DNA from: Streptomyces tailanensis
Lineage (GTDB): Bacteria > Actinomycetota > Actinomycetes > Streptomycetales > Streptomycetaceae
Assembly (NCBI RefSeq): GCF_008386495.1
Contig: NZ_VTHJ01000040.1
Location: 24,491 to 88,490, forward strand
Length of the DNA: 64,000 nt
Direction: 5' to 3'
Under the pieces are notes generated by a model. It was given only the letters and a program-made list of their open reading frames with translations, searched no databases and was not told the DNA's origin. Of this stretch, positions 9,856 to 18,389 are shown piece by piece. Position 1 is the stretch's first letter, and every line of letters starts with the position of its first letter. Both the position numbers and the translations under genes were made by a program.

Positions 9856-11223
9856 TCAGCACAGCGCCACCGCCTGCCCGGGCGTCCCCTCGGTGCCCTC
9901 CGCCCATGCCGTCAGCGGGGTGAAGCCCCGGTGACCGCATTCGCCGAAGACCGTGACGGGGGTGCCGCCGGAGAGGGCGACGAGGCGCCACAGGCCCGGG
10001 CGGGAGCGGGCGGACGGGGTGAGGGGGAGGGCCAGGTCGCTGTCCGCGTCGGTCAGTTGCCAGGAGTCACCGTCCGGGACCGGTATGACGCGGGCGAGGG
10101 TGACCGGGTACGAATCCAGCCAGGGGTCGTCCCGCAGGGCCTCGCCGTAGCGGGCCGCCGCCTCGGCCGGCGTCACCCCCGGCGGCCGTACGGCGGCGGG
10201 CACGGGTGCCGTGAACCGCTCGCCCAGAGCCGCCCGCAGCTGCCCCGCGCCCGGGTACGCCGACACCTCCGCCTCGAACGCCAGGCCCACCGGGAGCGAC
10301 AGCTCGGGTGCGCGGCCGGCGGCCCCGTAGGAGAGGAGCAGGGCCGTACGGCCGGACTCGGCGCCGTGGAGCCAGATGCGGCGGGTGGTGAGGTGGGAGT
10401 CCGAGGTGTCGTACTGGGCGAGGGCGAGCCAGCGGTCGCGGACGGGCGGTCCGTCCGGCGAGCCGGACAGGCCGACGCGGGAGTGGACCGTCGCCGCGAG
10501 GCCGTCCGGGAGCCGCTCGCGACGCAGCCAGCCCTGGTCGAGAAGGTGGAGGAGGGCGCATTCCTCCAGCAGACGGACCGGCCAGCCCGGCCCCGATCCC
10601 GGTATGGCCCCCAACTCCCGCACCCGCGCGGCGAGTCCGGGAGCCTGCGCGTCGACCATGCGGGCCGCCGTCTCCTCCCACAGCCCGTAGCCCGCCTGCT
10701 CCGCGGCGGCGAGGCCGCCGCGGAGCAGGTCGGTCAGGCGCTGTTCGAGTTCCGTCGCGCCCGCGGTGATCCGCTCGGCGCGCCGCTCGGCACGGCGGCG
10801 CGCCGCCTCGGGGTCAGCGGACGCGGCCCCAGATGCCGCGCCCGTCCTCGTCGTCCTCTCCGCCGCACGCGCGCGGCGGCCGGACAACCACTGCTCCGCC
10901 CAGTCCGGCGCCTGCCCAGGCGGCACCGCACCGTCGTCGCCCGCCCAGAGCAGCAGCAGCCCCAGCGCGTGCTTGCACGGGAACTTGCGGCTCGGACAAC
11001 TGCACTTGTACGCGGGCCCTGCCGAGTCCGCGACGTCCACGATCGTTTGATACGGCTTGCTTCCACTTCCCTTGCACAGTCCCCACACCGTCCCCTCGTC
11101 CGAAGTGCCCGCCTGCGACCACGGTCCGGCCACGGCGAGTTTGCTTCCGGCTTTGCGCGACGCTGCGTCAGGCGCCATTGCCAGCACCTGCTCAGCCGTC
11201 CAGCGCACCCCCTGCTGAGTCAT
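9856..11223 (-). CDS. SWIM zinc-finger protein
   Basis: 455 residues. The SWIM motif CSCPSRKFPCKH (near residue 74-85) gives the CxCxnCxH zinc ligands, a domain associated with DNA or protein binding. The N-terminus reads as a short alpha/beta lead-in, and the remainder is a long, mostly helical region of unknown fold. The start at 11223 has no good ribosome site, so translation may be leaderless or the start may differ. It is transcribed away from the MoxR gene across about 130 bp that must hold both promoters, a good place for shared control. With the DUF5691 gene it forms the left arm of the cluster. Confidence 0.87.
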   Translation of the reverse strand: MTQQGVRWTAEQVLAMAPDAASRKAGSKLAVAGPWSQAGTSDEGTVWGLCKGSGSKPYQTIVDVADSAGPAYKCSCPSRKFPCKHALGLLLLWAGDDGAVPPGQAPDWAEQWLSGRRARAAERTTRTGAASGAASADPEAARRRAERRAERITAGATELEQRLTDLLRGGLAAAEQAGYGLWEETAARMVDAQAPGLAARVRELGAIPGSGPGWPVRLLEECALLHLLDQGWLRRERLPDGLAATVHSRVGLSGSPDGPPVRDRWLALAQYDTSDSHLTTRRIWLHGAESGRTALLLSYGAAGRAPELSLPVGLAFEAEVSAYPGAGQLRAALGERFTAPVPAAVRPPGVTPAEAAARYGEALRDDPWLDSYPVTLARVIPVPDGDSWQLTDADSDLALPLTPSARSRPGLWRLVALSGGTPVTVFGECGHRGFTPLTAWAEGTEGTPGQAVALC

Positions 11224-11356
11224 GTTCTGAAGGTAGATCCCACCACTGACAATTGGCTTGCGCCAGCCTATTTCCGCAGGTCAGACTGGATTGTCAGTGG
11301 CTTGGTGCAGTCTGGAGACCAGATCCGAACCGGCCGAGCTGGAGGGGGACTCAGCC

Positions 11357-12547
11357 ATGCCTGCGTCTGTTGAAACGACCACTGTCGACCCGAGCCACAA
11401 CCAGTCCGCGCCCGCGAACGCGCACACGCCCGCGAGGGCGGAGGAGGGAGCGGGGGAGCCGGCCGGCGGCGAGGCGCTGCGGCCGCATGCCGAGCAGGCC
11501 TTCGCAGCCGAACTCGCCGCGTTGGCCGCACAGGACGACCGGACCCGTCCGGCCCGTTGGAAGATGTCGCCGTGGGCCGTCGCCACCTATCTGCTCGGCG
11601 GCACCCTGCCGGACGGCACGATCATCACACCCAAGTACGTGGGTCCGCGACGCATTATCGAGGTCGCCGTCACCACCCTCGCCACCGATCGCGCCCTGCT
11701 CCTGCTAGGCGTCCCCGGCACCGCCAAGACCTGGGTGTCGGAGCACCTGGCGGCCGCCGTCAGCGGTGACTCGACACTGCTCGTCCAGGGCACGGCCGGC
11801 ACCCCGGAGGAGGCGATCCGCTACGGCTGGAACTACGCGCGGCTGCTCGCCCACGGCCCGAGCCGCGACGCCCTCGTGCCCAGCCCCGTGATGCGGGCCA
11901 TGGCGGAGGGCATGACGGCCCGCGTCGAGGAGCTGACCCGCATCCCGGCCGATGTGCAGGACACGCTGATCACGATCCTGTCCGAGAAGACGCTGCCGAT
12001 CCCGGAGTTGGGACAGGAGGTGCAGGCCGTCCGCGGTTTCAATCTCATCGCCACGGCCAACGACCGCGACCGCGGCGTCAACGACCTGTCGAGCGCCCTG
12101 CGCCGCCGTTTCAACACGGTGGTGCTGCCGCTGCCGGAGAGCGCCGACGCCGAGGTCGACATTGTCTCGCGCCGCGTCGACCAGATCGGCCGCTCCCTCG
12201 ATCTGCCGACCACACCGGACGGCATCGACGAGATCCGCCGCGTCGTCACCGTCTTCCGCGAGCTGCGCGACGGCGTCACGACGGACGGCCGTACGAAGCT
12301 GAAGTCGCCCAGCGGCACGCTGTCGACGGCCGAGGCGATCTCCGTCGTCACCAACGGGCTCGCCCTCGCCGCCCACTTCGGCGACGGCGTCCTGCGGCCT
12401 TCCGACGTCGCCGCCGGCATCCTCGGCGCCGTCGTCCGAGACTCGGCCGCCGACCGCGTCATCTGGCAGGAGTATCTGGAGGCCGTCGTCCGCGAGCGCG
12501 ACGGCTGGACGGACTTCTACCGCGCCTGCCGCGAGGTGAGCGCATGA
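11357..12547 (+). CDS. MoxR-type AAA+ ATPase
   Basis: 396 residues. I prefer ATG 11357 (MPASVETT) because GGAGGG precedes it. Walker A is GVPGTAKTWVSEHL near residue 120, the pore/Walker B region is DTLITILSEKTLPIPELGQ, the sensor 1 stretch is FNLIATANDRDRGVNDL and the arginine finger is in SSALRRRFNTV. MoxR ATPases work with VWA proteins as chaperones that insert cofactors or remodel complexes. The stop overlaps the next start as ATGA, giving translational coupling with DUF5682. The first 60 residues are a disordered N-terminal extension. Confidence 0.92.
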   Translation: MPASVETTTVDPSHNQSAPANAHTPARAEEGAGEPAGGEALRPHAEQAFAAELAALAAQDDRTRPARWKMSPWAVATYLLGGTLPDGTIITPKYVGPRRIIEVAVTTLATDRALLLLGVPGTAKTWVSEHLAAAVSGDSTLLVQGTAGTPEEAIRYGWNYARLLAHGPSRDALVPSPVMRAMAEGMTARVEELTRIPADVQDTLITILSEKTLPIPELGQEVQAVRGFNLIATANDRDRGVNDLSSALRRRFNTVVLPLPESADAEVDIVSRRVDQIGRSLDLPTTPDGIDEIRRVVTVFRELRDGVTTDGRTKLKSPSGTLSTAEAISVVTNGLALAAHFGDGVLRPSDVAAGILGAVVRDSAADRVIWQEYLEAVVRERDGWTDFYRACREVSA

Positions 12548-14946
12548 CCGGACACGACGAGCATCAGGAGGGGGCGCGGTCGCCCGGCGGCGGGCCGCTG
12601 CTGCTCGGTGTGCGGCATCACGGGCCGGGGTCGGCGCGGGCGGTGCGGGCCGCGCTGGAGGCGGCCCGGCCGCGGGTTGTGCTGATCGAGGGGCCACCGG
12701 AGGCGGACGTCCTGATTCCGCTGGCCGCCGACGAGGACATGCGGCCCCCGGTCGCCCTCCTCGCCCACGCGGTGGACGAGCCCGGCCGCTCGGCGTTCTG
12801 GCCCTTCGCCGAGTTCTCCCCGGAGTGGGTGGCCATCCGCTGGGCCCTGCGCCACGGCGTCCCGGCCCGCTTCATCGACCTTCCGGCGACGCACACGCTG
12901 GCCTGGGGCAAGGAGGAGGCCGAGGCAACCGAGCCGGAGGGGGCGGCTGAGGAGCCGGCCGAGGGTGAGGCGGTTCGGGTCGATCCGCTGGGCGCGCTCG
13001 CCGAAGCCGCCGGTCATGACGATCCCGAGCGCTGGTGGGAGGACGTGATCGAGCACCGGGGGACGGGCGGGGACGTCTTCGCGCCGTTCACCGTGCTGGA
13101 GGAGGCCATGGGGGCGCTGCGGGAGGTGTACGGGGACGGAGGGCGTGACCGCGATCCCGTGCGCGAGGCGTACATGCGGTTGCAGGTACGGGCCGCGCAG
13201 AAGGAGTTCGGGAACGACGAGGTGGCCGTCGTGTGCGGGGCCTGGCATGTGCCCGCGCTGCGGGAGAAGCGGACCGTGGCCGCCGACCGGGCGCTGCTGA
13301 AGGGGCTGCCCAAGGTCAAGGCCGACATGACCTGGGTGCCGTGGACGCACCGGCGGCTGGCCCGGGCCGGCGGCTACGGGGCGGGGATCGACTCGCCGGG
13401 CTGGTACGGGCATCTGTTCGGTGCGCCCGACCGCCCCGTCGAGCGGTGGCTGACCAAGGTGGCCGGGCTGCTGCGCGAGGAGGACCGGATCGTCTCCTCC
13501 GCGCACGTCATCGAGGCGGTACGGCTCGCCGAGACGCTGGCCGCGATGCGCGGGCGCCCGCTGCCGGGCCTCACCGAGACCACCGACGCCGTACGGGCGG
13601 TGATGTGCGAGGGCTCGGACGTGCCGCTGTCGCTGGTGCACGACCGGCTGGTGGTCGGCGATGTGCTGGGCGAGGTGCCCGCGTCGGCGCCGGCGGTGCC
13701 GTTGCAACGGGACCTCACGCGGTCGCAGCGGAGGTTGCGGCTCAAGCCGGAGGCCCTGGAGCGGGAGTTGGAGCTCGACCTGCGCAAGGAGAACGACGCC
13801 GGGCGCAGCCGACTCCTGCACCGGTTGGGGCTGCTCGGCATCGCGTGGGGCGAGCCCGCCGCCTCGCGCGGCAGTACGGGGACGTTCCGGGAAACCTGGC
13901 GGCTGCGCTGGGAGCCCGAGCTGTCGGTGCGGGTCGCCGAGGCCGGGGTGTGGGGGACCACCGTGCTCTCGGCGGCGACCGCGAAGGCCGAGGCGGACGC
14001 CCTGTCGGCCCAGCCGCTCGCCGAGATCACCGGACTCGCCGAGCGCTGCCTCCTCGCCGAACTCCCGGACGCCCTGCCGGTGGTGATGCGGGTCCTCGCC
14101 GACCGCGCCGCCCTCGACGCCGACGTCGGCCACCTCGCCCAGGCGCTCCCGGCCCTGGTCCGCTCCCTCCGCTACGGCGACGTCCGCGCCACCGACACCC
14201 GGGCGTTGGCCGAGGTCGCGGCCGGGCTCGCCGAGCGCGTCTTCGTCGGCCTTCCACCCGCGTGCGCCGCCCTCGACGCGGACGCGGCCCAGGAGATGCG
14301 CCGCCATGTGGACGCGGTGCACGGCGCGGTGGGGCTGCTGGGCGACGCCGTCGCGGTGGAGCGGGACGGGGAGATACGGGGCGGCATCCGGGCCCGCTGG
14401 CACTCCGTGCTCCATGTCCTGTCGCGGCGGGACACCGTGCCGGGGGTCATTCGGGGGCGGGCCGTGCGACTGCTGCTGGACGACGGGGAGTTGGCGCAGG
14501 ACGAGGCCGCCCGGCTCATGGGGCTCGTGCTCTCGCCGGGTACGGCGCCGGCCGATGCGGCGGCGTGGATCGAGGGGTTCGTCGGGGGCGGCTCCGGCGG
14601 CGGAATGCTGCTGGTGCACGACGAGCGGCTGCTCGGGCTGGTGGACGCCTGGCTGACCGGGGTGCCGGGGGACGCGTTCACCGACGTACTGCCGTTGCTG
14701 CGGCGCACGTTCTCGGCGTACGAGCCGGGGGTGCGCCGGACCCTCGGCGAACTGGTGCGCCGGGGACCGGGAACAGCGGGAAGCGGTGGCGCGGTCGGCT
14801 CGGGCATACCGGGCTTCGCCGACGAGCTGGACGCCGAGCGCGCGGACGCCGTACTGCCGGTGCTGCGGCTGCTGCTCGGCCTTGAGGACGACCAGGACGA
14901 CCAGGAAGACGCCGACGACAACGACCTTGGGGGGGTGGCGGGATGA
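12544..14946 (+). CDS. DUF5682 protein, possibly TraB/TIKI-like
   Basis: 800 residues, starting inside the MoxR stop (ATGA). The N-terminus LLLGVRHHGPGSARAV followed by PRVVLIEGPPEAD looks like the opening of TraB/TIKI/Ere-type folds (GTxH, then a PDxVxVE strand). VAVVCGAWHVPAL near residue 230 resembles their later xVGxxH strand. That similarity is my inference from motif pattern only. The C-terminal 450 residues are helical and alanine-rich without known motifs. If the similarity holds, this would be the effector or hydrolase of the MoxR/VWA unit. The conserved His residues would then be catalytic or metal-binding. Confidence 0.85.
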   Translation: MTGHDEHQEGARSPGGGPLLLGVRHHGPGSARAVRAALEAARPRVVLIEGPPEADVLIPLAADEDMRPPVALLAHAVDEPGRSAFWPFAEFSPEWVAIRWALRHGVPARFIDLPATHTLAWGKEEAEATEPEGAAEEPAEGEAVRVDPLGALAEAAGHDDPERWWEDVIEHRGTGGDVFAPFTVLEEAMGALREVYGDGGRDRDPVREAYMRLQVRAAQKEFGNDEVAVVCGAWHVPALREKRTVAADRALLKGLPKVKADMTWVPWTHRRLARAGGYGAGIDSPGWYGHLFGAPDRPVERWLTKVAGLLREEDRIVSSAHVIEAVRLAETLAAMRGRPLPGLTETTDAVRAVMCEGSDVPLSLVHDRLVVGDVLGEVPASAPAVPLQRDLTRSQRRLRLKPEALERELELDLRKENDAGRSRLLHRLGLLGIAWGEPAASRGSTGTFRETWRLRWEPELSVRVAEAGVWGTTVLSAATAKAEADALSAQPLAEITGLAERCLLAELPDALPVVMRVLADRAALDADVGHLAQALPALVRSLRYGDVRATDTRALAEVAAGLAERVFVGLPPACAALDADAAQEMRRHVDAVHGAVGLLGDAVAVERDGEIRGGIRARWHSVLHVLSRRDTVPGVIRGRAVRLLLDDGELAQDEAARLMGLVLSPGTAPADAAAWIEGFVGGGSGGGMLLVHDERLLGLVDAWLTGVPGDAFTDVLPLLRRTFSAYEPGVRRTLGELVRRGPGTAGSGGAVGSGIPGFADELDAERADAVLPVLRLLLGLEDDQDDQEDADDNDLGGVAG

Positions 14947-15104
14947 CGACCGAGGGACTGAGGGAGCCGAGGCAGGCCGCCGAAGCGGTGGAGGCCAAGG
15001 ACGGGCGCGGGCGCGGCCACGGGCGCCGCTCGGACGACGGCCGGACGACGACCGTGCCGGTGATCCCGCTCTGGGACCGGCCTCGTACGGGGGTGCGCGG
15101 ATGA
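14943..15104 (+). CDS. 53-residue protein coupled to the genes on both sides
   Basis: A small open frame starting in the DUF5682 stop (ATGA at 14943-14946) and ending in the VWA start (ATGA at 15101-15104). The product is basic in the middle (GRGRGHGRRSDDGR) and ends VPVIPLWDRPRTGVRG. Perfect 4-bp overlaps on both sides, plus unbroken codon bias, argue it is translated. No family is recognised. It may be a linker protein or peptide partner of the MoxR/VWA machine, or a coupling device only. Confidence 0.65.
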   Translation: MTTEGLREPRQAAEAVEAKDGRGRGHGRRSDDGRTTTVPVIPLWDRPRTGVRG

Positions 15105-16282
15105 CGACGGGGACAACCGGGGCGAACGCGAACGTGACCGCGGGCGACGAGCGGCTCAGGCGCTGGCGGCTCGTGCTGGGCGGGGATTCGGCGGACGGGA
15201 CGGGGCGTGCCCTGAGTGGGCAGGACGCGGCGATGGACCAGGCGTTGACCGCGCTGTACGGGAAGGGGGACAAACCGCAGACGGGGCGGGAGCGTTCAGC
15301 GGGGCTCGGGGCGTCGGCGCCGTCGGTGGCGCGCTGGCTCGGGGATATCCGGACGTACTTCCCCTCCTCCGTCGTCCAGGTCATGCAGCGGGACGCCATC
15401 GACCGGCTGGGCCTGTCCACGCTGCTGCTGGAGCCGGAGATGCTGGAGGCGGTGGAGGCCGACGTCCACCTCGTCGGCACGCTGCTGTCGCTCAACAAGG
15501 CCATGCCGGAGACGACCAAGGAGACCGCGCGTGCCGTCGTGCGCAAGGTCGTCGAGGACCTGGAGAAGCGGCTCGCCACCCGCACCCGGGCCACCCTCAC
15601 CGGCGCCCTCGACCGCAGCGCCCGTATCAGCCGGCCGCGGCACCACGACATCGACTGGAACCGCACGATCTCGGCCAACCTCAAGAACTACCTGCCGGAG
15701 TACCGGACGGTGGTGCCCGAGCGGCTGATCGGGTACGGGCGGGCCTCGCGGTCGGTGAAGAAGGACGTCGTCCTCTGCATCGACCAGTCGGGGTCGATGG
15801 CGGCGTCCGTCGTCTACGCGTCCGTGTTCGGGGCGGTGCTGGCGTCCATGCGGTCCATCAGCACCCGGCTGGTCGTCTTCGACACGGCCGTCGTCGACCT
15901 CACCGACCAGCTCGACGACCCGGTCGACGTCCTCTTCGGCACCCAGCTCGGCGGTGGTACGGACATCAACAGGGCGCTCGCGTACTGCCAGTCGCAGATC
16001 ACCCGGCCCGCGGACACGGTGGTCGTGCTGATCAGCGACCTCTACGAGGGCGGGATACGGGACGAGATGCTGAAGCGGGTGGCGGCGATGAAGGCGTCGG
16101 GGGTGCAGTTCGTGACGCTGCTCGCGCTCTCCGACGAGGGGACGCCCGCGTACGACCGCGAGCACGCGGCGGCGCTCGCGGCCCTCGGCGCACCGGCGTT
16201 CGCCTGCACGCCCGATCTCTTCCCCGAGGTGATGGCGGCGGCGATCGAGAAACGGCCATTGCCGATACCGGACAGTGTCTGA
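15101..16282 (+). CDS. VWA domain protein, partner of MoxR
   Basis: 393 residues from ATG 15101; the frame is open further upstream but the ATGA overlap picks this start. The C-terminal VWA domain has the metal-ion-dependent adhesion site: DQSGSM near residue 227, the GGGTD loop and the later ISDLYEGG aspartate. The N-terminal half is helical (WLGDIRTYFPSSVVQVMQRDA). There is no signal peptide or membrane span, so the complex is cytoplasmic. It is the last gene of the MoxR operon. The family is annotated generally as VWA domain-containing; substrate unknown. Confidence 0.92.
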   Translation: MTTGTTGANANVTAGDERLRRWRLVLGGDSADGTGRALSGQDAAMDQALTALYGKGDKPQTGRERSAGLGASAPSVARWLGDIRTYFPSSVVQVMQRDAIDRLGLSTLLLEPEMLEAVEADVHLVGTLLSLNKAMPETTKETARAVVRKVVEDLEKRLATRTRATLTGALDRSARISRPRHHDIDWNRTISANLKNYLPEYRTVVPERLIGYGRASRSVKKDVVLCIDQSGSMAASVVYASVFGAVLASMRSISTRLVVFDTAVVDLTDQLDDPVDVLFGTQLGGGTDINRALAYCQSQITRPADTVVVLISDLYEGGIRDEMLKRVAAMKASGVQFVTLLALSDEGTPAYDREHAAALAALGAPAFACTPDLFPEVMAAAIEKRPLPIPDSV

Positions 16283-16546
16283 ACCGTCAGCGCCTGACCG
16301 TCAGCGCCCGGCCGTGCGGGTGGACGGCAGTTGACGGCTGTGAACAGGACCGTCGCGGAGTCGAGAACCGGACAAGGGGGGTTGAAAAGCGGACATGGCA
16401 ACGCATCGGTGACGGAGGGCTTGCGCGACCGCGGGCGTCCCGTGCGAGGATCGACAACACTTCACAGCCTTCACACGGGCGTTCGCATCTCGCGCAACTT
16501 CGCCCCGTACTCCGTCGTTCCGCCGCACGGAAGGACCCGCCCCGCT

Positions 16547-17695
16547 TTGTCCTCAGCAGCCACGCCGCTCGGTGCCGGTGCCGCTCCGCGCGTGATACGC
16601 GGGGCCGCCGGGCGCCGGGTGTTGCAAGTGGTGCTGCTGGTGGGTGGGTTGTTCGTGCTGGGGCTTCTCTGCGGGGAGCGGGCGAGCGCGGCGGAGGGGA
16701 CTGCGACCTCACCGCTCGCCTCGATCACCAGCGAGGTCCAGGAGATCGGCGGTTCGGCGGCCTCCGTCGAGAATGCGCCCGACGGCGCGCCCGGCACTTC
16801 ACGCGACACCTCGCCCGATCCCGCACCCCGGCCCACGGCCGCCGTCTCGGACACCGTCACCGACGCCGCCGGCCCGGCGGGCCGCGCGGTGCCGCCGGTC
16901 GGCGTACACGTCGTCGAGCCGGTCACGCGGCACGTCGTCGAGCCGGCCGCCGAACAGGTCGTGCGGCCGGTCACCCACGGCCTCGTGCGGCCGGTCAGCG
17001 AGCAGGTCGTGCGGCCGGTCACTGACGACGTCGTACAGCCCGTCACCGAAGACCTTGTACAGCCCGTCACCGAGGGCCTTGTGCGGCCGGTCACCGAGGG
17101 TCTCGTGCAGCCCGTCGCCGAAGGGGTCGTGCGGCCGATCGGTGATGTGGTGGAGTCGGTGACCGAGGGGCTGGTCGGGGTGCCGTCGCAGTTTCCGCCG
17201 GTGGCCGAGTTGCCGTCGCTGCCTGGTGTCCCGGGGCTTCCGGAACTGCCCGGGCTGCCGGTGTGGCCCGCGTTGCCGGGGGAGACTCTGCCGGCCGACG
17301 TGACGCCGCAGTTGCCGGGCGGGGCCGAGTCCGAGCGACCGGGCGCGATCGTGGACGGCGACCGTGAGCGGGCGGCCGGCCCGGAGCCCGTCGTCCACGG
17401 GCCGCATGTCGGCGCCGTCGGCGATGCGGTGGCCGTGCCGGTGGCTCACCGGGCCGCCGATGCCGGGGACGCGCGAGTCGCGCGGACGCCCGTACAGCAG
17501 GGCCCCGACGGACTTCCGACAGGCGCGCTCGGCGGGCACTCCGCGGTCGACAACGGCGGGCCGCGCCACGCCGAGCCGCACGCCGTCACCTCTCTTCACC
17601 AGGCGCCGCTGAGCCTCGTGCCCGGCGCCACCGCGGCCGACGCCGCGCACGGGACCCGGGACCGCCACCGGGACATCCCCGAGTTCCCCGGCTAG
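16547..17695 (+). CDS. Secreted protein with VxxPVTE repeats
   Basis: About 382 residues. I chose TTG 16547, after GGAAGGA, because it gives a normal signal peptide (RRVLQVVLLVGGLFVLGLLCGERASA). TTG 16331 and GTG 16592 are alternatives in the same frame. Residues about 115-205 are near-perfect 8- to 12-residue repeats of the form VVRPVTEGLVQPVTE. A Pro-rich stretch (LPSLPGVPGLPELPGLP) and a low-complexity tail follow. No enzyme motif is present; the protein may be a cell-surface or spore-associated structural protein. The DNA of the repeats is itself repetitive, which favours length change by slippage. Confidence 0.7.
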   Translation: MSSAATPLGAGAAPRVIRGAAGRRVLQVVLLVGGLFVLGLLCGERASAAEGTATSPLASITSEVQEIGGSAASVENAPDGAPGTSRDTSPDPAPRPTAAVSDTVTDAAGPAGRAVPPVGVHVVEPVTRHVVEPAAEQVVRPVTHGLVRPVSEQVVRPVTDDVVQPVTEDLVQPVTEGLVRPVTEGLVQPVAEGVVRPIGDVVESVTEGLVGVPSQFPPVAELPSLPGVPGLPELPGLPVWPALPGETLPADVTPQLPGGAESERPGAIVDGDRERAAGPEPVVHGPHVGAVGDAVAVPVAHRAADAGDARVARTPVQQGPDGLPTGALGGHSAVDNGGPRHAEPHAVTSLHQAPLSLVPGATAADAAHGTRDRHRDIPEFPG

Positions 17696-17748
17696 GGCAG
17701 ACCTTCACCCCCGCCTGACCTGTCGCGCGGAGGCGGAACAGGTCTGCC
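17696..17748 (+). terminator. Hairpin directly after the secreted repeat protein
   Basis: Begins at the base after the stop codon. Outer arms GGCAGACCT (17696-17704) and AGGTCTGCC (17740-17748), inner arms CCGCCT and AGGCGG, forming a two-tier stem. Confidence 0.7.
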
Positions 17749-17931
17749 CGCCGTCCGGGCATCCCCTCCACTTCCCCGGAGTCCCGGACGACAGCCCTCG
17801 TCGCCCCGTTCGCCCAGGACCTCACCGGCACGGTCGGCGACACCGTCGGCCCGCTGGCCGCGAACGCGGTCACCGGCGTAGCGGGCGTCGCCGATTCCGT
17901 CACCCCGGGCTACGTCTCGCGTGCCATCTGA
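17719..17931 (+). pseudogene. Remnant of a secreted-protein gene
   Basis: An open stretch of 70 codons with no usable start, ending in TGA. The last 40 residues (for example VAPFAQDLTGTVG, then ANAVTGVAGVADSVTP) have the V/T/G/A composition of the neighbouring secreted repeat protein. They read like the tail of a second such protein whose 5' half is gone. It overlaps the hairpin above. It could be chance coding-like sequence in GC-rich DNA. Confidence 0.35.
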
Positions 17932-18109
17932 CCGCCGCAGGACGCAAACAGGGCGCGTAACCACGACTTGACCCTCCGCCGGTCGAAATCCGGACGGCCG
18001 AAACCCGTCGGTCATGTCCGGGCGGACGCCGGTGGATGGTGGCGGGTGGTCCCCATTGGGGAGGAGATCACCCGCCGGGGGCCCTTCACAGCCATTGGAG
18101 GGCCTTGGA

Positions 18110-18147
18110 GGAGCCTCACCGGGCGCACCCCCGCCCGGTGAGGCTCC
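18110..18147. terminator. 15-bp hairpin upstream of sucC
   Basis: Perfect arms GGAGCCTCACCGGGC (18110-18124) and GCCCGGTGAGGCTCC (18133-18147) with an 8-nt loop. It insulates sucC from upstream transcription, or marks the end of a gene now lost. Confidence 0.65.
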
Positions 18148-18219
18148 GCACTCGCGGCACGCCGTGCCAGTGAGCGCGGCATCATGTGACAGGTATCACC
18201 GCTCAGGTGTGACCCGCGA

Positions 18220-18237
18220 TTTAGGGGCCTCCCTAAA
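18220..18237. promoter_or_regulatory. Palindrome, possible sucCD operator
   Basis: TTTAGGG GCCT CCCTAAA, perfect 7-bp arms with a 4-bp spacer, about 150 bp before the sucC start and in the AT-richest part of the leader. The binding protein is unknown. Confidence 0.4.
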
Positions 18238-18389
18238 GCAGCGATAACCTGCGAGACGGACATGCCGCGCGCTCGGACACCGTGTGCGCATCCCTTGTGA
18301 CACAGCGGACACATGCGGTCGTCACGTTGCCCTCGCGGCACGCCCACGCATCCAACGAACCGCGAGATCACTGATAGGGACGGAAGCGC

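Larger units (their letters stand above)
17932..18389. other. Intergenic region ahead of sucCD
   Basis: 458 bp without a gene. It contains the strong hairpin at 18110-18147 and the palindrome at 18220-18237, which are listed separately. An AT-richer segment at 18220-18250 is the likely sucC promoter region. Confidence 0.5.

Noticed and set aside
8142..16282. A restriction or CRISPR-type defence island
   Set aside because: No nuclease, methylase, spacer array or integrase is present. The MoxR cluster remains only a candidate system.
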